Below, piece by piece: positions 24,236 through 36,545 of a stretch of DNA of 64,000 nucleotides; position 1 is the stretch's first letter; every line of letters begins with the position of its first letter. The stretch comes from Osedax fenrisi. Taxonomy: Eukaryota; Annelida; Polychaeta; Sabellida; Siboglinidae. Below the pieces are notes generated by a model. That model did not search any database. It had not been told where the DNA came from and worked only from the letters and a program-made list of their open reading frames with translations. Where the stretch lies: positions 28,693,871 through 28,757,870 of the forward strand of contig OZ025243.1 in the NCBI GenBank assembly GCA_964019155.1. The letters are read 5' to 3'. A program made the translations under genes and the position numbers.

Positions 24236-25048
24236 TTAGTAAATAAATACACTTCGAAGGTTTAAAATAGTATTATTTTTATTAAATTAAGTATTCGAAG
24301 GTTTAAAATAGTAAATAGATACACTTCGAAGGTTTAAAATAGTATTATTTGTATTAAATTAAGTATACAAAGTTTTCGTATAGTTAAATTATTCATTCTG
24401 AAGGTTTAAAATAGTAAATAAATACACTTTGAAGATTTCAAATAGTAAATATATTAATAATTAAAAAGAATAATAATTATTTATTTTGACAAATATATAT
24501 AATAATAGTATTTAATATAATTAAAAATGGATATTAATTTTGAATAAAGAATATCATAAGTCTAATTTCGCTGGACATGATTTTGAACGTTTTTTTGTTA
24601 AAATATTTAAAGCCATAGAAAATATTCTTTCTGCAGGAACAGAAGATGACTGCCCAGTTAAATATTTTTTTGCAATCTTGGAAAAAACAGGAAATTCCTT
24701 ATCGTAGTCAGACCATCACATTAATGGACAATCATTCCTGTCAATTATCGGTTTATCAAATTATTTGCTTATTGTATTATCAAATATATGCATGTCTTTT
24801 ATCGTTTTTTTTCGTAATAGTTAAATTAAATATTCGAAATTTTCTAATAATTAGATTTAGGTATTCGATATTTTCGAATAATTAGATTTAAGTATTCGAT
24901 ATTTTCGAATATCTGTCAAATTCAAAAATGTACTATTTGAAAGAATCGAATATTCGAATATTCGAATATTAGATTCGATATTCGAAACCGTTTCCAACAC
25001 TAGTAAATATAGAGATTATTAACATTAATTTTATATACATATACGAAC

Positions 25049-25204
25049 TATTTTGAATTTACCACAGATGAAGAAAATGTAGGCTAGTTGCATTTGTGTT
25101 GTCGAAGATTTAAAATCCATGTTCTTTAATTTCGTTTCCATTATTTCTTGTGTATTTTTTAAACGATTAATAATTGAACCGTTATCCTTCATTTCGTATT
25201 GTTT
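25049..25204 (-). CDS. P2 exon 2: module Y1
   Basis: A 156-nt exon of 52 codons, phase 0 in and out. The acceptor is actttag and the donor is AAAATA|GTTCGT. It reads KQYEMKDNGSIINRLKNTQE, then KSSTTQMQLAYIFFICGKFK. The P1 partner at 57,050-57,211 reads QMYDNTREMTQSDL, then NTSSVEELRNAFMYFVCDKY. Shared features are NTxE, SS, L-x2-A-x3-F and C-x-K-x-KI just before the donor. I searched for this exon because P1 predicted it, and it has the right phase. It ends 48 bp from the hAT-like MITE. Confidence 0.75.
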
Positions 25205-25320
25205 CTAAAGTCATTATCAGAGTATTTAAAAAATATATAGGTGTATGTATATATTTCGTTAATTAGGTTATTAAGTTAATTCATACAAATATCAATATAA
25301 TGTATATGTATAAACTATTA

Positions 25321-26240
25321 GGGGAAAGTAACCTACTACGGACACTTTAACAATAAATGGTCTTAACAATTTATGATTCATTATTTTTCTTCAAAAATTA
25401 CAATTGTAATTTTATATTAATATTAATATATTAATATTATATGATTATATTACTGTGATTTTAAAATGTTACTTAATCTTTTAATACCATAGATAACAGG
25501 GGTGTCCGTAAACGGTACCCGTGTCCGAATACAGACACCCTGTGTTATAATACGGACACCCTAAATACCACTAGATACACCATATACTATTGATGAATCA
25601 ATCAGACAAATTACAATTACATTATTTATAATTAATTGTATGAATAATTTAATCTAATTTAAATAGTTAATAATTAATTTATTTTTATTATTTTTGTATT
25701 AATTATACAATTTAACTATCTGAATAATACAAAATTGAGATTTAGTTTTATTGGTGGTATTAATATTATAACATACGCGATTTTTATGAAAATCAGAATA
25801 GTTCATACGCTGCGCGCTGATTGGTTATAGGGTGTCCGTATTAAGACATCTAGAGTGTCCGTATTAGTAACTTATATGACCTCTAGATATATGCTTATAA
25901 CTTAATAAATATTTGATAACAAATATAGAAATTATATATATAATTTTTAGAATGCTTTATTTTTTAATATAGTATTATATTTTATATCGATACATTTGTA
26001 TAATCTTAAGAAGGTTTTAAGTTGACATTTTTTTTCATAAATTTATAAACGTAATAAAAAAAGCAGTTTATTGGAAATATCAGCAATATTTTGAATGATT
26101 AAAAAATAAAAAATACTTTTTTAGAATATTTATATATTCATGAATATTATATTCATTAAACATTTTTTTGTAGGATTTATGATTTTGAGATACCGAGAGT
26201 ATCCGTATTCGGGCACTGTCCGTATTTGTTTACTTTCCAC
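25321..26240. mobile_element. GGGGAAAGT-ended MITE, copy 2
   Basis: 920 bp with inverted ends: ggggaaagtaacctactacg at the left and, at the right, the complement gtggaaagtaaacaaatacg. The flanks carry a perfect TATTA duplication (25,316-25,320 and 26,241-26,245). The motif gtgtccgtatta recurs inside. No transposase is visible. Copies lie at 26,933 and 61,321, and related ends at 12,989. Confidence 0.85.
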
Positions 26241-26932
26241 TATTACTAAATATAAAAATTAAATAATATGTATTATTATTATAAAATAGTTACTAATAAT
26301 GTAACACATCTATTTAAAAAATCTAAAGTTATTGACATATATATAAATTGGTAACATAAAAAATGAGAATGACATAGCATATTTAAATTTCACGAGTACC
26401 ATACTATTTTAAATCTTTAATTGTAATCTAATTAGATTCAAAAAATAAATTTAAAAATTTAAAATGAATATAAGAAGAAAAAATAAAGTCTGCAGTTTCT
26501 TATTTATTTTATATTTAAAATAATACAATTTTATTAACCATATTAAATTGATGATTATATTTAAACCATGATAAACTATATATACAACATTTAAAATTAA
26601 CAATAGTAATTGAATTGTATTCAAAATAATATTAATATTAATATTGTTAAAAAGCTCCAAACTACTACAAATTTGTATTACCTACTGATGACGTATACCT
26701 TTTCTGTGTTACAATTATTATCTATTACATTATATAATCTTATATAATGTTTCAATTTATATGTATTATCGAGACCATAATTAATTGAACCTATAATATA
26801 TGATCACACCTATTAAAAAGGTGACTATACAAAATCAAATAAATAAATGTTGATTACAATACTATTTCTATTATATAAAGTAAAATAAAGTATCAACACA
26901 TAATATATATATGGAATATAACAGAATTAGGG

Positions 26933-27230
26933 AAAAGTAACCGAATATAGTCCCCGAATACGGACACTCTCGGTATATTAGAAACCATAAATGTTATCAA
27001 AAATGTTTAATAAATAAAATATCCATAATTATATAAATAGTCTAGATAAGTATATTTTATTTTTTAATAATATAAAATAATTCTGATATTTTCGATAAAC
27101 TTATTTATGTATTACGTTTTTATATTTGTGAAAAAAAAATGTCAAATCATGTCAAACCTTTCTCAAGCATATAATTTAATATATTCGTTACTAGAAAATT
27201 AGTTACATTTGTTATGGTAATTTCATATAT
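26933..27230 (-). mobile_element. GGGGAAAGT-ended MITE, copy 3 (partial, inverted)
   Basis: Starting agggaaaagtaaccgaatat, it matches the complement of the right arm of copy 2, including cggacactctcggtat and gaaaaaaaaatgtcaa. The match fades near 27,230, so only one end of the element is present. Confidence 0.7.
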
Positions 27231-27898
27231 AATATAAATACTTTGAAGAACTAAAATGCACTAATCATTAACATCATCGACTTAAAATACTGTATTGTAA
27301 GTTGATATCAATAAATAGAGAGAATTATTATATTATTTAAATGTATAATATTTTATCGTATCATATGCATAGCTTAATTGTGATATTAACAGATGATCGG
27401 TTAATTAATTTCTAAAATACTGAATAATAAACACTATAAAAGAACTCCTCCGTATAGGAATATTATACATAAATTGAAAATTGATAATAAAAAGTATTCC
27501 AAATGAAGAGAAAAATATAAGTATGATTACAATAGATTATATTAAATAATAACATTACAACATCATGATACTGTGAATAACGTGATATTACGTGTATTTC
27601 ATAATATTTGATATATTGTTTTTACTCAGAATCAATATATAATAGATACGTAGATAACTGGATAAGAGATCATGATATAAGTAATATACTTTATTTACTA
27701 TATTATGTAATATATTATGATTAATATAATATTAATTTATAAACTCTATTAATTCATTAATTATATTAATTAAATAACTATATTAATTAAATATTTTAAT
27801 TTTTATATACGTTTTTTAATATATATACTCGTAACTATATTATATCAAGTTTTATAATTATTCAAAATAAATATATATATATATATGCTATGATAAAC
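27231..27898. other. AT-rich intronic stretch
   Basis: Part of the P2 intron between exons 1 and 2. I see nothing else in it. Confidence 0.5.
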
Positions 27899-28055
27899 TT
27901 CAAAATGTAAATTCCAGATATCTTCCATGACCTTCGGAACGTCGGGGTCATCAGGAGTCAACGACTGTTGCGTAACGTCATCCGGGAAGCCTACATACCT
28001 CTCGCCGAACATTGTATTCCACCACATCGCTACGAATACGCAGGTTGATGTCCTT
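27899..28055 (-). CDS. P2 exon 1 (first recognised): module X1
   Basis: A 157-nt exon, one base then 52 codons (phase 2 in, 0 out). The acceptor is ttatcgcag and the donor is GAA|GTTTAT. It reads RTSTCVFVAMWWNTMFG, then ERYVGFPDDVTQQSLTPDDP and VMEDIWNLHFE. The P1 partner at 57,271-57,433 has Cys at the same fifth residue, then WRNGFPDNATLNSLIPR and ILNDIWNTNYG. The exon is GC-rich against its flanks. It is not the start of the gene, because an incoming phase 2 requires upstream exons. Confidence 0.75.
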
Positions 28056-28073
28056 CTGCGATAACGGTGAGGG

Positions 28074-28240
28074 GTAGGACATAATGCATATGACTGGGGA
28101 GAATGAGGGATGGGATATAAGGCATAAGAATGGAGAGAGAGGGGTAGGAGATATGCTATAGGAATGGGGATAGTGAGCGTTAGTACATAGTGCATAGGCA
28201 TGGGTAGAATAAGGGTTAGGAAATAGGAAGTTTGAATAAG
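28074..28240. repeat. 36-bp degenerate minisatellite
   Basis: About four and a half diverged copies of a purine-rich 36-bp unit beginning 'taggacataatgcatatg', starting 18 bp upstream (transcript sense) of P2 exon 1. Confidence 0.75.
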
Positions 28241-28363
28241 GCGAGTGAAGGTAGGACATTAGACATGTTAATGGGAGATAGGGGTCATCAGAGTATTGAT
28301 GGTAGAGTAAAGTATACTATTAGTATGATGTTATTGATAACGATTTTGAGTAGTATGTTTAAA

Positions 28364-28397
<34 letters not shown>

Positions 28398-28398
<1 letters not shown>

Positions 28399-28680
28399 GG
28401 CTCAGTTGGCCAAGACGTTATACACACAAGCATTAGGATACGGGTTCATGCCCCATCCGGACCATTAGAAAAGGTCTTAAAATATTATTTATAAGCGATC
28501 TTTAGTTGGGTATAAAAAATGATCGGCTCTCGTTAAAACCATATATGCATTAACATGAGACCGGCTTCGAATGCACATTAGATATAATGTCCCTTAGATA
28601 TATTGTCGACTCGAACCATATGGTTAACTGTTTAAACTTCATCTAAGTTCCTAGATGGGATGAAATTACACCAAAATAAA
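28398..28680 (+). mobile_element. tRNA-derived SINE, copy 1
   Basis: The head has an RNA polymerase III A box (TGGCTCAGTTGG, 28,398-28,409) and a B box (GGGTTCATGCCCC, 28,442-28,454) at tRNA-like spacing. It is followed by a non-tRNA body ending gatgggatgaaat and an A-rich tail. A second, 5'-truncated copy lies at 38,249-38,375. It is not a functional tRNA gene, because no cloverleaf with matched acceptor stem is evident. Confidence 0.75.
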
Positions 28681-29404
28681 ATAAATATATATATTAACAT
28701 CTAATTGGTATCGATATTTAAAATAAAAATATTTTCAAAACAAATATTGATTAATACCTACTCATAGAATAATAAATAACTCATACATTATAGCGAATAT
28801 ATTTCGTAGAAAAAAATATAAATGATATCAATTTCCCCCTATCAACAATCGAGGATATAACTATAAATACTTATTTTTAATTGTGATGATTCATGCAATA
28901 AAAAATAAATAGCATAAAATATGTAAATAAGTAAAATTAAATTAATTATGTAATAAATTAATTACTAAGTAATACATATTAACAAATATAAAGCTAATTA
29001 GTATGTTAATATACAATACTAACTCAAATAATAATATTATATTACAATACTACAATTATGTATACATTTATATTATAATATAAATGTATAATGCAATATC
29101 AATGTATATATTCATATGGATTATATATATGTATATATATATAAATATATAATAAAATATAATAAATATAATGAGAACATGCAACATATTAGGAGCTTAC
29201 ATTACTTAATTAATAAAAGGAGTATTGGTATTGACTAGATTAAATTTATTAATTATAAATATAAAACATGTAAAACTAAAATTAATTAAGTTTGAGCTAT
29301 TAATTAATCTTATTTTTAATAAATTTAATAAATTAACGGAAATAAAATACAATAAAAATAAATAAATAAAAAGTATAAAAATCAAATTAAATAGTTACAC
29401 ATAT
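28681..29404. other. AT-rich stretch
   Basis: Nothing recognisable is seen here. Confidence 0.5.
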
Positions 29405-29640
29405 ATACTTACTTACTTACTGGGTTGAGCGGGTTGCTCGATTGTGTTTTTCTATGGCTAAAGCGAGGATGTGTACGCCACCACTACAACCCGATTTTGG
29501 TTCAGGACTGCTTATTTATTTATTTATTTTTGTATTTATATATTTTTTTTATTATTCGCATCTATCGTACATAACTGTAGGATACTCCCCTATCCACCAA
29601 TCGGGGACCCGCTGTATGTGAGTTAATATCTCCACACCAG
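29405..29640 (-). mobile_element. GC-richer retroelement-like fragment with GTAA tail
   Basis: A compact, GC-richer island stands out from its flanks. On the minus strand it ends 'cagtaagtaagtaagtatat', the same kind of (GTAA)n tail that closes the LINEs at 36,545, 39,435 and 61,687. It has no coding frame, so it is a SINE-like or truncated LINE piece. Confidence 0.45.
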
Positions 29641-29852
29641 ATAAAATATATAGAAAAATATATAAAATATATGTAAAAATAATATTAAATCAATAAGAAA
29701 TCAGATTATTTATATTTTATCAATATAACACATTTTAATATTCTAGAGATAACATTTATAATTGTAATTAAATCAATTTCCAGAAGCTTTCATATATTAC
29801 TTTTTTTATAATATATCTAAATATATGTATATATATTATTATTTGTTAAGAT

Positions 29853-30030
29853 GAAAATATATAGTAACAAAATGTCAATTATTTATTTGATAATATATAC
29901 TTAGTTGTATTGAAAATATATAGTAACAAAATGTCAATTATTTATTTGATAATATATACTTAGTTGTATTGAAAATATATAGTAACAAAATGTCAATTAT
30001 TTATTTGATAATATATACTTAGTTGTATTG
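29853..30030. repeat. 59-bp tandem triplication
   Basis: Three virtually identical direct copies start at 29,853, 29,912 and 29,971, each beginning gaaaatatatagtaacaaaa. Confidence 0.95.
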
Positions 30031-30689
30031 AATAATATAATGAATATTATTTATTCTAGCATTATATAATAATATATATAAGAGTATTTAATATTACAAT
30101 ATCATTACATTTAAAAATATTCAGTATTTCATAATATTTATCTTTATTACCCATATTTGTTGTATTGAAAATTCTCTGATGGATTTATTTTGTATAATAA
30201 TTAGTAATTTAAGATTGTGTATATTGATATATTTAGTAAATCACTCTATATGATAATAATGTATAATAGGTTGATATATATATATACAATATATGTATTA
30301 TTCCTCCCAATAGACAAGGAATTGTGGCTAAATTAATAAACAATTTAAGGTTATTTCCTGAATTTTCTCAATCATCATATATTGAATATGCTATAGCATA
30401 ATCTATAGATTATAGTAACATAAATTTGAAAAAATAAATAAAATATATATCTAAAATTTATCAAAAATAAAAAATGAATCTAAAAAGAGAGATAAATAGA
30501 TATTATATGTAAATTCGTACACTATATAAAATAGTGATGATTCTGAATTTCGAACAGAAAAAAAATAAATCAATAACAAAATTAAATATATTAATTTGAA
30601 TAATTATAGTATATAACAAAATAGATTACATACAAATTAATAGAATTTCATTTTTAAATATTTTTATTTTATAAAATATAATACTAATA

Positions 30690-31411
30690 GGGTGTTCACA
30701 CGATGCGTATTTTGATTGTCGTACGAACAAATGCTGGACCGAAATTTTTCGGTCCAGCATTTAAAAAACACAAGTGTTCACACGACGCGGGTTTAAATTG
30801 TCGTAGTTATCAATAACTGACAGCGGAAATAAAATATAAAGTAAATAAACAAAAATTTCAAATTCGAATAATATTTTAATTTATCTATTATGATTACATT
30901 TATTATAATTATGGATACTTATTTGGATACTTATTTAAATAATTTATTATGTTTAATAACTGACGAAATTGAACTGAATATTTCGTATGAAAATAGCAGA
31001 ATGATAACTTATGGGCGCATAATAATTATGATAATTATTTAAAACGACTCTCGATCTCTAAAGCATTTAATTAAACTACTTTTTATTATATATTTACTTG
31101 AATTATTTAATTTTGTATATTATATATAATTCATGTTTATATTGTATTTTATATTGTAGTAATACGATTAATTATACTAAAATTATTCAGTATAATATTT
31201 TTATAAAATATTGTAAACATTACCAAAGATAGTAAGATATTTCGGTCCAGCATTCATTTCGGTCCAGCAAAAATTAGGATATTTTCCATTTTTGCTGTAC
31301 GACGAGAAAAATAGGAATTCGAGTAAATGCTGGACCGAATCTATGATTTTGAAGTATTCGGTCCAGCATTTTTTCGTACGACAAGCAAAACACGCATCGT
31401 GTCAACACCCC
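30690..31411. mobile_element. MITE with long inverted ends and GGACCGAA hairpins
   Basis: Both ends carry inverted repeats of about 55 bp starting gggtgttcacacgatgcgta. Near the left end a 15-bp perfect hairpin lies at 30,729-30,743 and 30,748-30,762 (aaatgctggaccgaa). The same tgctggaccgaa word recurs at least four times near the right end in both orientations. A flanking ctaa on each side may be the target duplication. No transposase frame is present. Confidence 0.85.
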
Positions 31412-31789
31412 CTAAGAATGGAGAAAGTAAGTAATATATCTTATGTAATAAATGTAAATACAATTTTTATACATTTGTTAATTTCATGGTTTTTGTAAAT
31501 TGTAAAGAATGTTTGGCTTTTGAAATCTATAGATGCTATGTAATAAGTATAAATGTTATTTTCGAATATTTTTTAATTTATATTTTTGCTTGAGAAATAT
31601 GTAGACTTTATGTAATAAATATAAATTATTTCTATATATATATATTAACAAATTAATAAATATATTTGTCAATTGCATGATTCTATAATTGTAAAGAGTG
31701 TAGTTTATAATTGGATTCACTAAATTAACGTGTGTGTATATTATTATGTATTGATATGCTTGAATAAACAGTGTGCTAACAGTTATTGT

Positions 31790-32400
31790 CGATTATGTTA
31801 ACCATTAGTGCTCCGACCATATGAATACATACACTTGCATTAATAATGTACTAGCTAAAGATAACATGTAAGAATCAGCGTATTGATTACATATAAGAAT
31901 CAGCGTTTTATCATACACGGACATACACTGGTTTACATTGGTAACAGCGCTGATCGATAGCTTATTAACAATACAGTCGGTGTTTATAATAAGGGGGAGA
32001 TGAAGATACTATTATCCATCAGTACGTTTAACATGATGAGATGTCACGTACGACATTTAGTTAAAACTACGTTTACTTACGATGACAATGAGATATTAAG
32101 AATCAGCGTTTACCTCGAAGGTAAACTCTGAAGGCTTCTGCAATAATAACAATCTACCGCGAGAAACATGTTTGATCTTCGTGTATGAGGAGACAGGAAG
32201 TATAGATAATGCACGATCTAGTCTCTAAACGGTATTGATCAGAGGCCACCAATATGTAAGTAATATATAGGAATACAGAACGTGGGAAGTTGGTAACAGG
32301 TGACAGAAGAAGCTGACTTTACGTTATAACGTTATAACGTTATAACTATAGTTAATGTATTTATCACATATGTTCAGTTTGTTCTGTGAGAGAGATTAAG
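31790..32400. other. GC-richer patch with repeated AAGAATCAGCGT
   Basis: AAGAATCAGCGT occurs three times (about 31,870, 31,897 and 32,098). A small acgttataacgttataac tandem lies at 32,322-32,347. Possible minus-strand micro-exons are listed separately. I cannot assign a function. Confidence 0.35.
32114..32217 (-). other. Possible upstream P2 micro-exons
   Basis: The minus strand offers a 24-nt exon (32,114-32,137) with a strong acceptor (ttattattgcag) and donor (GAG|GTAAAC). A 60-nt exon (32,158-32,217) has acceptor agactag and donor GCG|GTAGAT. The 60-nt piece is open in all three frames, one of them cysteine-bearing. The 24-nt piece keeps phase, so a phase-2 route into P2 exon 1 is possible. 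This rests on splice-site patterns only. Confidence 0.2.
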
Positions 32401-33727
32401 TAAGTTATATGCTATTGAGATCTGGGAAAGTTATGAATAGATTTTTACCTAAAAAATATCATAAACTAATAACATTATATCTGTAGTAAATAGGGTAAAA
32501 TATGAGATTAGTTTGGTTTATTACATATTTTCTTTAAAATAATTTTTTAATTATTTAAATTCAATTTTAATTTGAAACATATATATTAGCCTTATGTTTA
32601 TAAAATAAATTAAATGTTTATAAAATAATGCAACGTATAGTTGATAATATTCATGAGTAGCTAAATATAGCATATTTATTTATAAAATGTAAGCTACTTT
32701 TTATAATCTATATTATTTTTAATAATATATTTTTAAGAATACTATATTATTATATAACTATAAATATTATATAATAACTATATTATTATATAACTTCCAA
32801 TTTTAAGAATTATCTATAATTATTCAACACAATTCTAGATATACAAAATAATATTAAATTGTTATATATTAATGAAGTTATTACTCAAACATTTAATAAA
32901 ATCAGATTTTGTGTCCTCGAAAATATCGAAATTATCCACAATTTTAAATGATTTATAAATACTTATGATTACTTTATATAAAGAAAAACTAGGAAGAATG
33001 GGGCAAGTAATACTATTTATTATTAGATTTGTCGATGCTGAAAAATCACCCTTTTCCACCAAAATATAGTTCATTCATTTTATCGACACATGACCCGAAA
33101 CTTGATGTTATAGTTATAGGATACGATGTTTTAGTTACTAACAGTTAGTATATTGATTATGCCATTAACACCACTTTTAATATTGTTATATAATATGATA
33201 GTTGTATCTTATATCGAATACATTATATAAAGCGTTAACATTTCAATCAAATTATATAATATTGTAATAATAATTGGATGATCATTTATCATAATATTTA
33301 ATATTTAATCATATAATATTATTTATTTACATATATATATATTTATATATTTATATAATATTATAGGACGCCTAAATAGCTTGATGGTTACTTGAGTAAT
33401 TGACTATTAATATTAAGAACATATATTAATTTAATAATATATATACTAATATTAGTAAACATTATAACTATATATCAAATTATATTAAATTATACTAACA
33501 TTAAACATAACATAAATATTAAATTCATAGTAAAATTATTTATATACGTGTTTATTATATAATTATTAAATTATAAATAATGTATTTTTAAATTAAATTA
33601 AAATAAATAAATGGAATATATTTTATATTTATTAAATATTAATATAGTAAAATAAATCGATAAATCCAATGTTAAATCTAAAATTAAGTGTGATATAATA
33701 GATACAATAGTAAGAACAATACATAAT
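32401..33727. other. AT-rich stretch
   Basis: No gene is supported. A minus-strand open frame at 32,862-33,074 has no recognisable motif. Confidence 0.5.
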
Positions 33728-36545
33728 ATGACAACAATAGGAACATGGAATGTTCGAACCCTACAACAATGTAGAAAGATCGAAGAACTAGAACGGGAAC
33801 TAGAGAAGTACAGGTGGCATGTCCTAGGTCTAGCAGAGGTTAGATGGAAAGTTACCGGTGAAAAAGTAACTGGTAATGGTAATGTGATATGTACAGTGGA
33901 CGTACAGATAAACACCAGCAAGGTGTAGCTTTTTTAGTTAAGAAGGAGATTGTGAAATCAGTAATTAATGTTGAACACATATCAAGTCGAATAATATATA
34001 TAAGGATCGCATCAACACCAATGAATATGTCAATCATACAAGTATATGCGCCGATAACTGACTATGAGGATGACACAATTGAAGAATTATATGAGCAATT
34101 AGAAGATAAAATTGCAAGAATGCCTAACAATGACTTTATGATAATTCAAGGAGATTGGAATGTAATAGTTGACAGCGACAGTCATGAAATGTGGTCCAAG
34201 GCAACAGGATAGCCTATAGGATTTTATAATTTACTAAAAAAACATAAACTCTTGCTCTCAAATACGTTATATCCACACAAAAACTCGAGGAAAAGTACAT
34301 GACACTCACCAGTTGGCAACACGCATAATCAAATTGATTATATCCTGACATCGCAACGTTTCAAGTCGAGTATAAATAAAGCATCAACTAGAACATATCC
34401 TGGGGCTGGTATATATAGAGACCACGACATGGTTTTATGCAATATAAAACTAAAACGAAGCATTAACAAATATAACCGAGGTTCAACTTTTACGTAGAGA
34501 AACTCTTAAACGAATAAACTAAAAGTATATTTCAAGAGGAAAGTATACTTTCAGTAAGTATCATATATGATTAAGCTAACCCAAATATATATACAAAGCC
34601 AAACAACCAACGCAAGTTATAATGAAATTGCAGAAATTATGAAAAAAACAGCTGAAAAAGTACTGAGCAAAGTGAGAACTAAGAAGTATTCTTGGATGAC
34701 AAACGAACTTCTTGACTTATGCGAAGAAAGAAGGATATTAAAATCTATAAAGAACACTTCAACAGAGAATGCACAAGAGTATAGGAAGGTTAACTCGATA
34801 CTAAGGAAATGTATGAAAGATACTACAAAATATGTATACATAAATAATGTTTATTTATGGACAAGGATATACGAAATGGTATACACTACACACGTGCCTA
34901 TCAAATACTCAAAGCTCTCGCAAATTCGAGCACGAAGAAGAAAACTAGATTGATCGATAATAAAGATGACGATACTATATCATAGGATACTGAAATAGCA
35001 CACATATAGACAGAATAATGTAATGAACTTTATAATTACTCAATAAATCCGGATCCAAATACACTTATTAATCGAGAAGTAGAAGTAAATGATAACTTAC
35101 CGATTTTAAAATTAGTGGAAAATGATATTAAAAATATCAAAAAAGGTAAATCTACAGGAGTCGACAATATTCCTGGTGAACTTTTATCAACGGTGGAACC
35201 CAATAGATCGACACAATCACTGACTTTGCCAACAAATATGGGATACAAAGGAATGGCCAGATATTTGGACACAATCACTAATAATAATTCCGAAGAAAGG
35301 ATACATTGAGAAGTGCAAAACTATCGTTAGTCTGATATCACATGCAAGCAAGATCTTATTAAGAATAATTCTAAATCCATAAATCCGATGATGGAAAGTA
35401 TTCTAGCTGAAGAACAAGCTGGATTTAGGAAAAAAAGAAGCACGACCAAATCTTAAACTATAGAATTATGGCAGAAAAACACATTGAACATGGAAAGAAA
35501 TGTTGTCATAATAGTGTTGACTTCAAAAAGGCGTTTGACCGTGTATGGCATAATGGACTATGGATTATAATGAGAAATTTTAATATTGACGAACACCTTA
35601 TATTAATCATAGAAAACCTATAAAAAGGCGAGGAGTGCAGTGATAGTTAACGATACAAGAGGAGACTTATTTCGGATAACGGTATAAGTACGACAAGGTT
35701 GCCTCCTGTCACCAACTCTATTCAATATTTGATTGGACAAAATTATGCTAGATACTCTAGACAACCACTCTTCAACCATATCTGTAGGAGGATATAATAT
35801 TTGTAACCTACGGTTTGCAGATGACATAGATTAAATGGCAGTATCAATTCCAGAATTACAACAGCTCATAGCCAAATTATATAACTGCTCAACGGCATAG
35901 GGTATGGAAGTGAGTCTGGAAAAAAGTAAGATCATGGTAACTAAATTCTCAAACAGCCATTCAACGTTATAACTATGAACGGTGAAACACTAGAAACAGT
36001 CGAAAAATATAAATATCTCAGAGCTACATTGACAAAAGATGGCAAAAGTGAAAAGGAGATAAAAATAAGATTGGCGAAGGAAATTCGGTTCTGGTAAACC
36101 TAAGTACAATATGGAAAAGTAGAATCATCTTATTACGTAACAAAATACACTTATGCACATATATGATACTATCTATTCTATTATATGGTTGTGAAACATG
36201 GATATTAAAAGAAATCCTAGAGAAAAGCAATCCTAGAATAAATGCATTCGAATCTTAATCATGTAGAAGAATCCTAGGAATCGCATACCGAGAACGAAAA
36301 ACGAATGATTATGTTTTCAAGATTTTTTTTTACAATTATTGAAGGATTAGGCTCTGTTGAACCACTCCTGTCAACTATAAAAAGAATGAAATTGGCTAAT
36401 TTTGGCCACACAAAACGACATGAATCTCTTCATAAAGTAATCACGTAAGTTTTTGTAGAAGGAAAGAGAATACATAGACGACTTAGAACGAACTCAATTA
36501 AAATCCCCCCTACGACCAACCGGTCACGGAATTAAGTAAGTAAAC
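33728..36545 (+). mobile_element. Degenerate non-LTR retrotransposon, LINE-2
   Basis: The endonuclease start MTTIGTWNVRTLQQCRKIEE (33,728) runs on to QVYAPITDYEDD and IIQGDWNVIVD before stops. Linker remnants include TNELLDLCEERRILKS. RT remnants are KGKSTGVDNIPGEL (35,143), AEEQAGFRKKRS, VDFKKAFDRVWHNGLW (35,520) and NLRFADDID (35,805). A tail with LYGCETWILKE and a (GTAA)-type end 'aagtaagtaaac' closes it. Many stops and shifts make it dead. It is close kin of the LINE at 39.4-42.8 kb. Confidence 0.88.

Larger units (their letters stand above)
19239..25001. mobile_element. hAT-like MITE, split by the Ty3/gypsy element
   Basis: The left end reads ttagtgttggaaa and the right end ccgtttccaacact, which are inverted complements of the AGTGTTGGAAA type. 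Both are flanked by the 8-bp duplication agtaaata (19,231-19,238 and 25,002-25,009), the length expected of hAT transposition. The interior is made of TTCGAAGGTTTCGAATAG-like units. Subtracting the 4.9-kb retrotransposon leaves a MITE of roughly 0.9 kb. No transposase is present. Confidence 0.85.
10702..28055 (-). other. Gene P2 (model): receptor-like paralogue of P1
   Basis: Hand-built minus-strand model with exons, in transcript order, at 28,055-27,899, 25,204-25,049, 19,170-18,948, 17,483-17,295, 16,438-16,345, 14,865-14,730 and 10,809-10,702. All adjoining phases agree. Exon 2 was first predicted from P1 and then found where expected. Module order is X1-Y1-Z2-X2-Y2-Z3. The upstream end (signal peptide) and downstream end (TSP1 and membrane exons) are missing or very far away, with weak candidates at 32.1 kb and 1.4-1.6 kb. 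The introns are filled with mobile elements, including a 5.8-kb nested insertion. It may be a living gene with long introns or a decaying copy. Confidence 0.65.

Noticed and set aside
27400..27500. TEEFFYSVYY piece as P2 exon 2
   Set aside because: It has no acceptor. The true counterpart with correct phase and length was found at 25,049-25,204.
28398..28470. Functional tRNA gene
   Set aside because: A and B boxes are present, but there is no matched acceptor stem or clear anticodon arm. The body repeats at 38.2 kb as a SINE.
32862..33074. Minus-strand 70-codon frame considered as a Y-type exon
   Set aside because: No shared Y motif (NTxE, SS, EEL) and no convincing acceptor.
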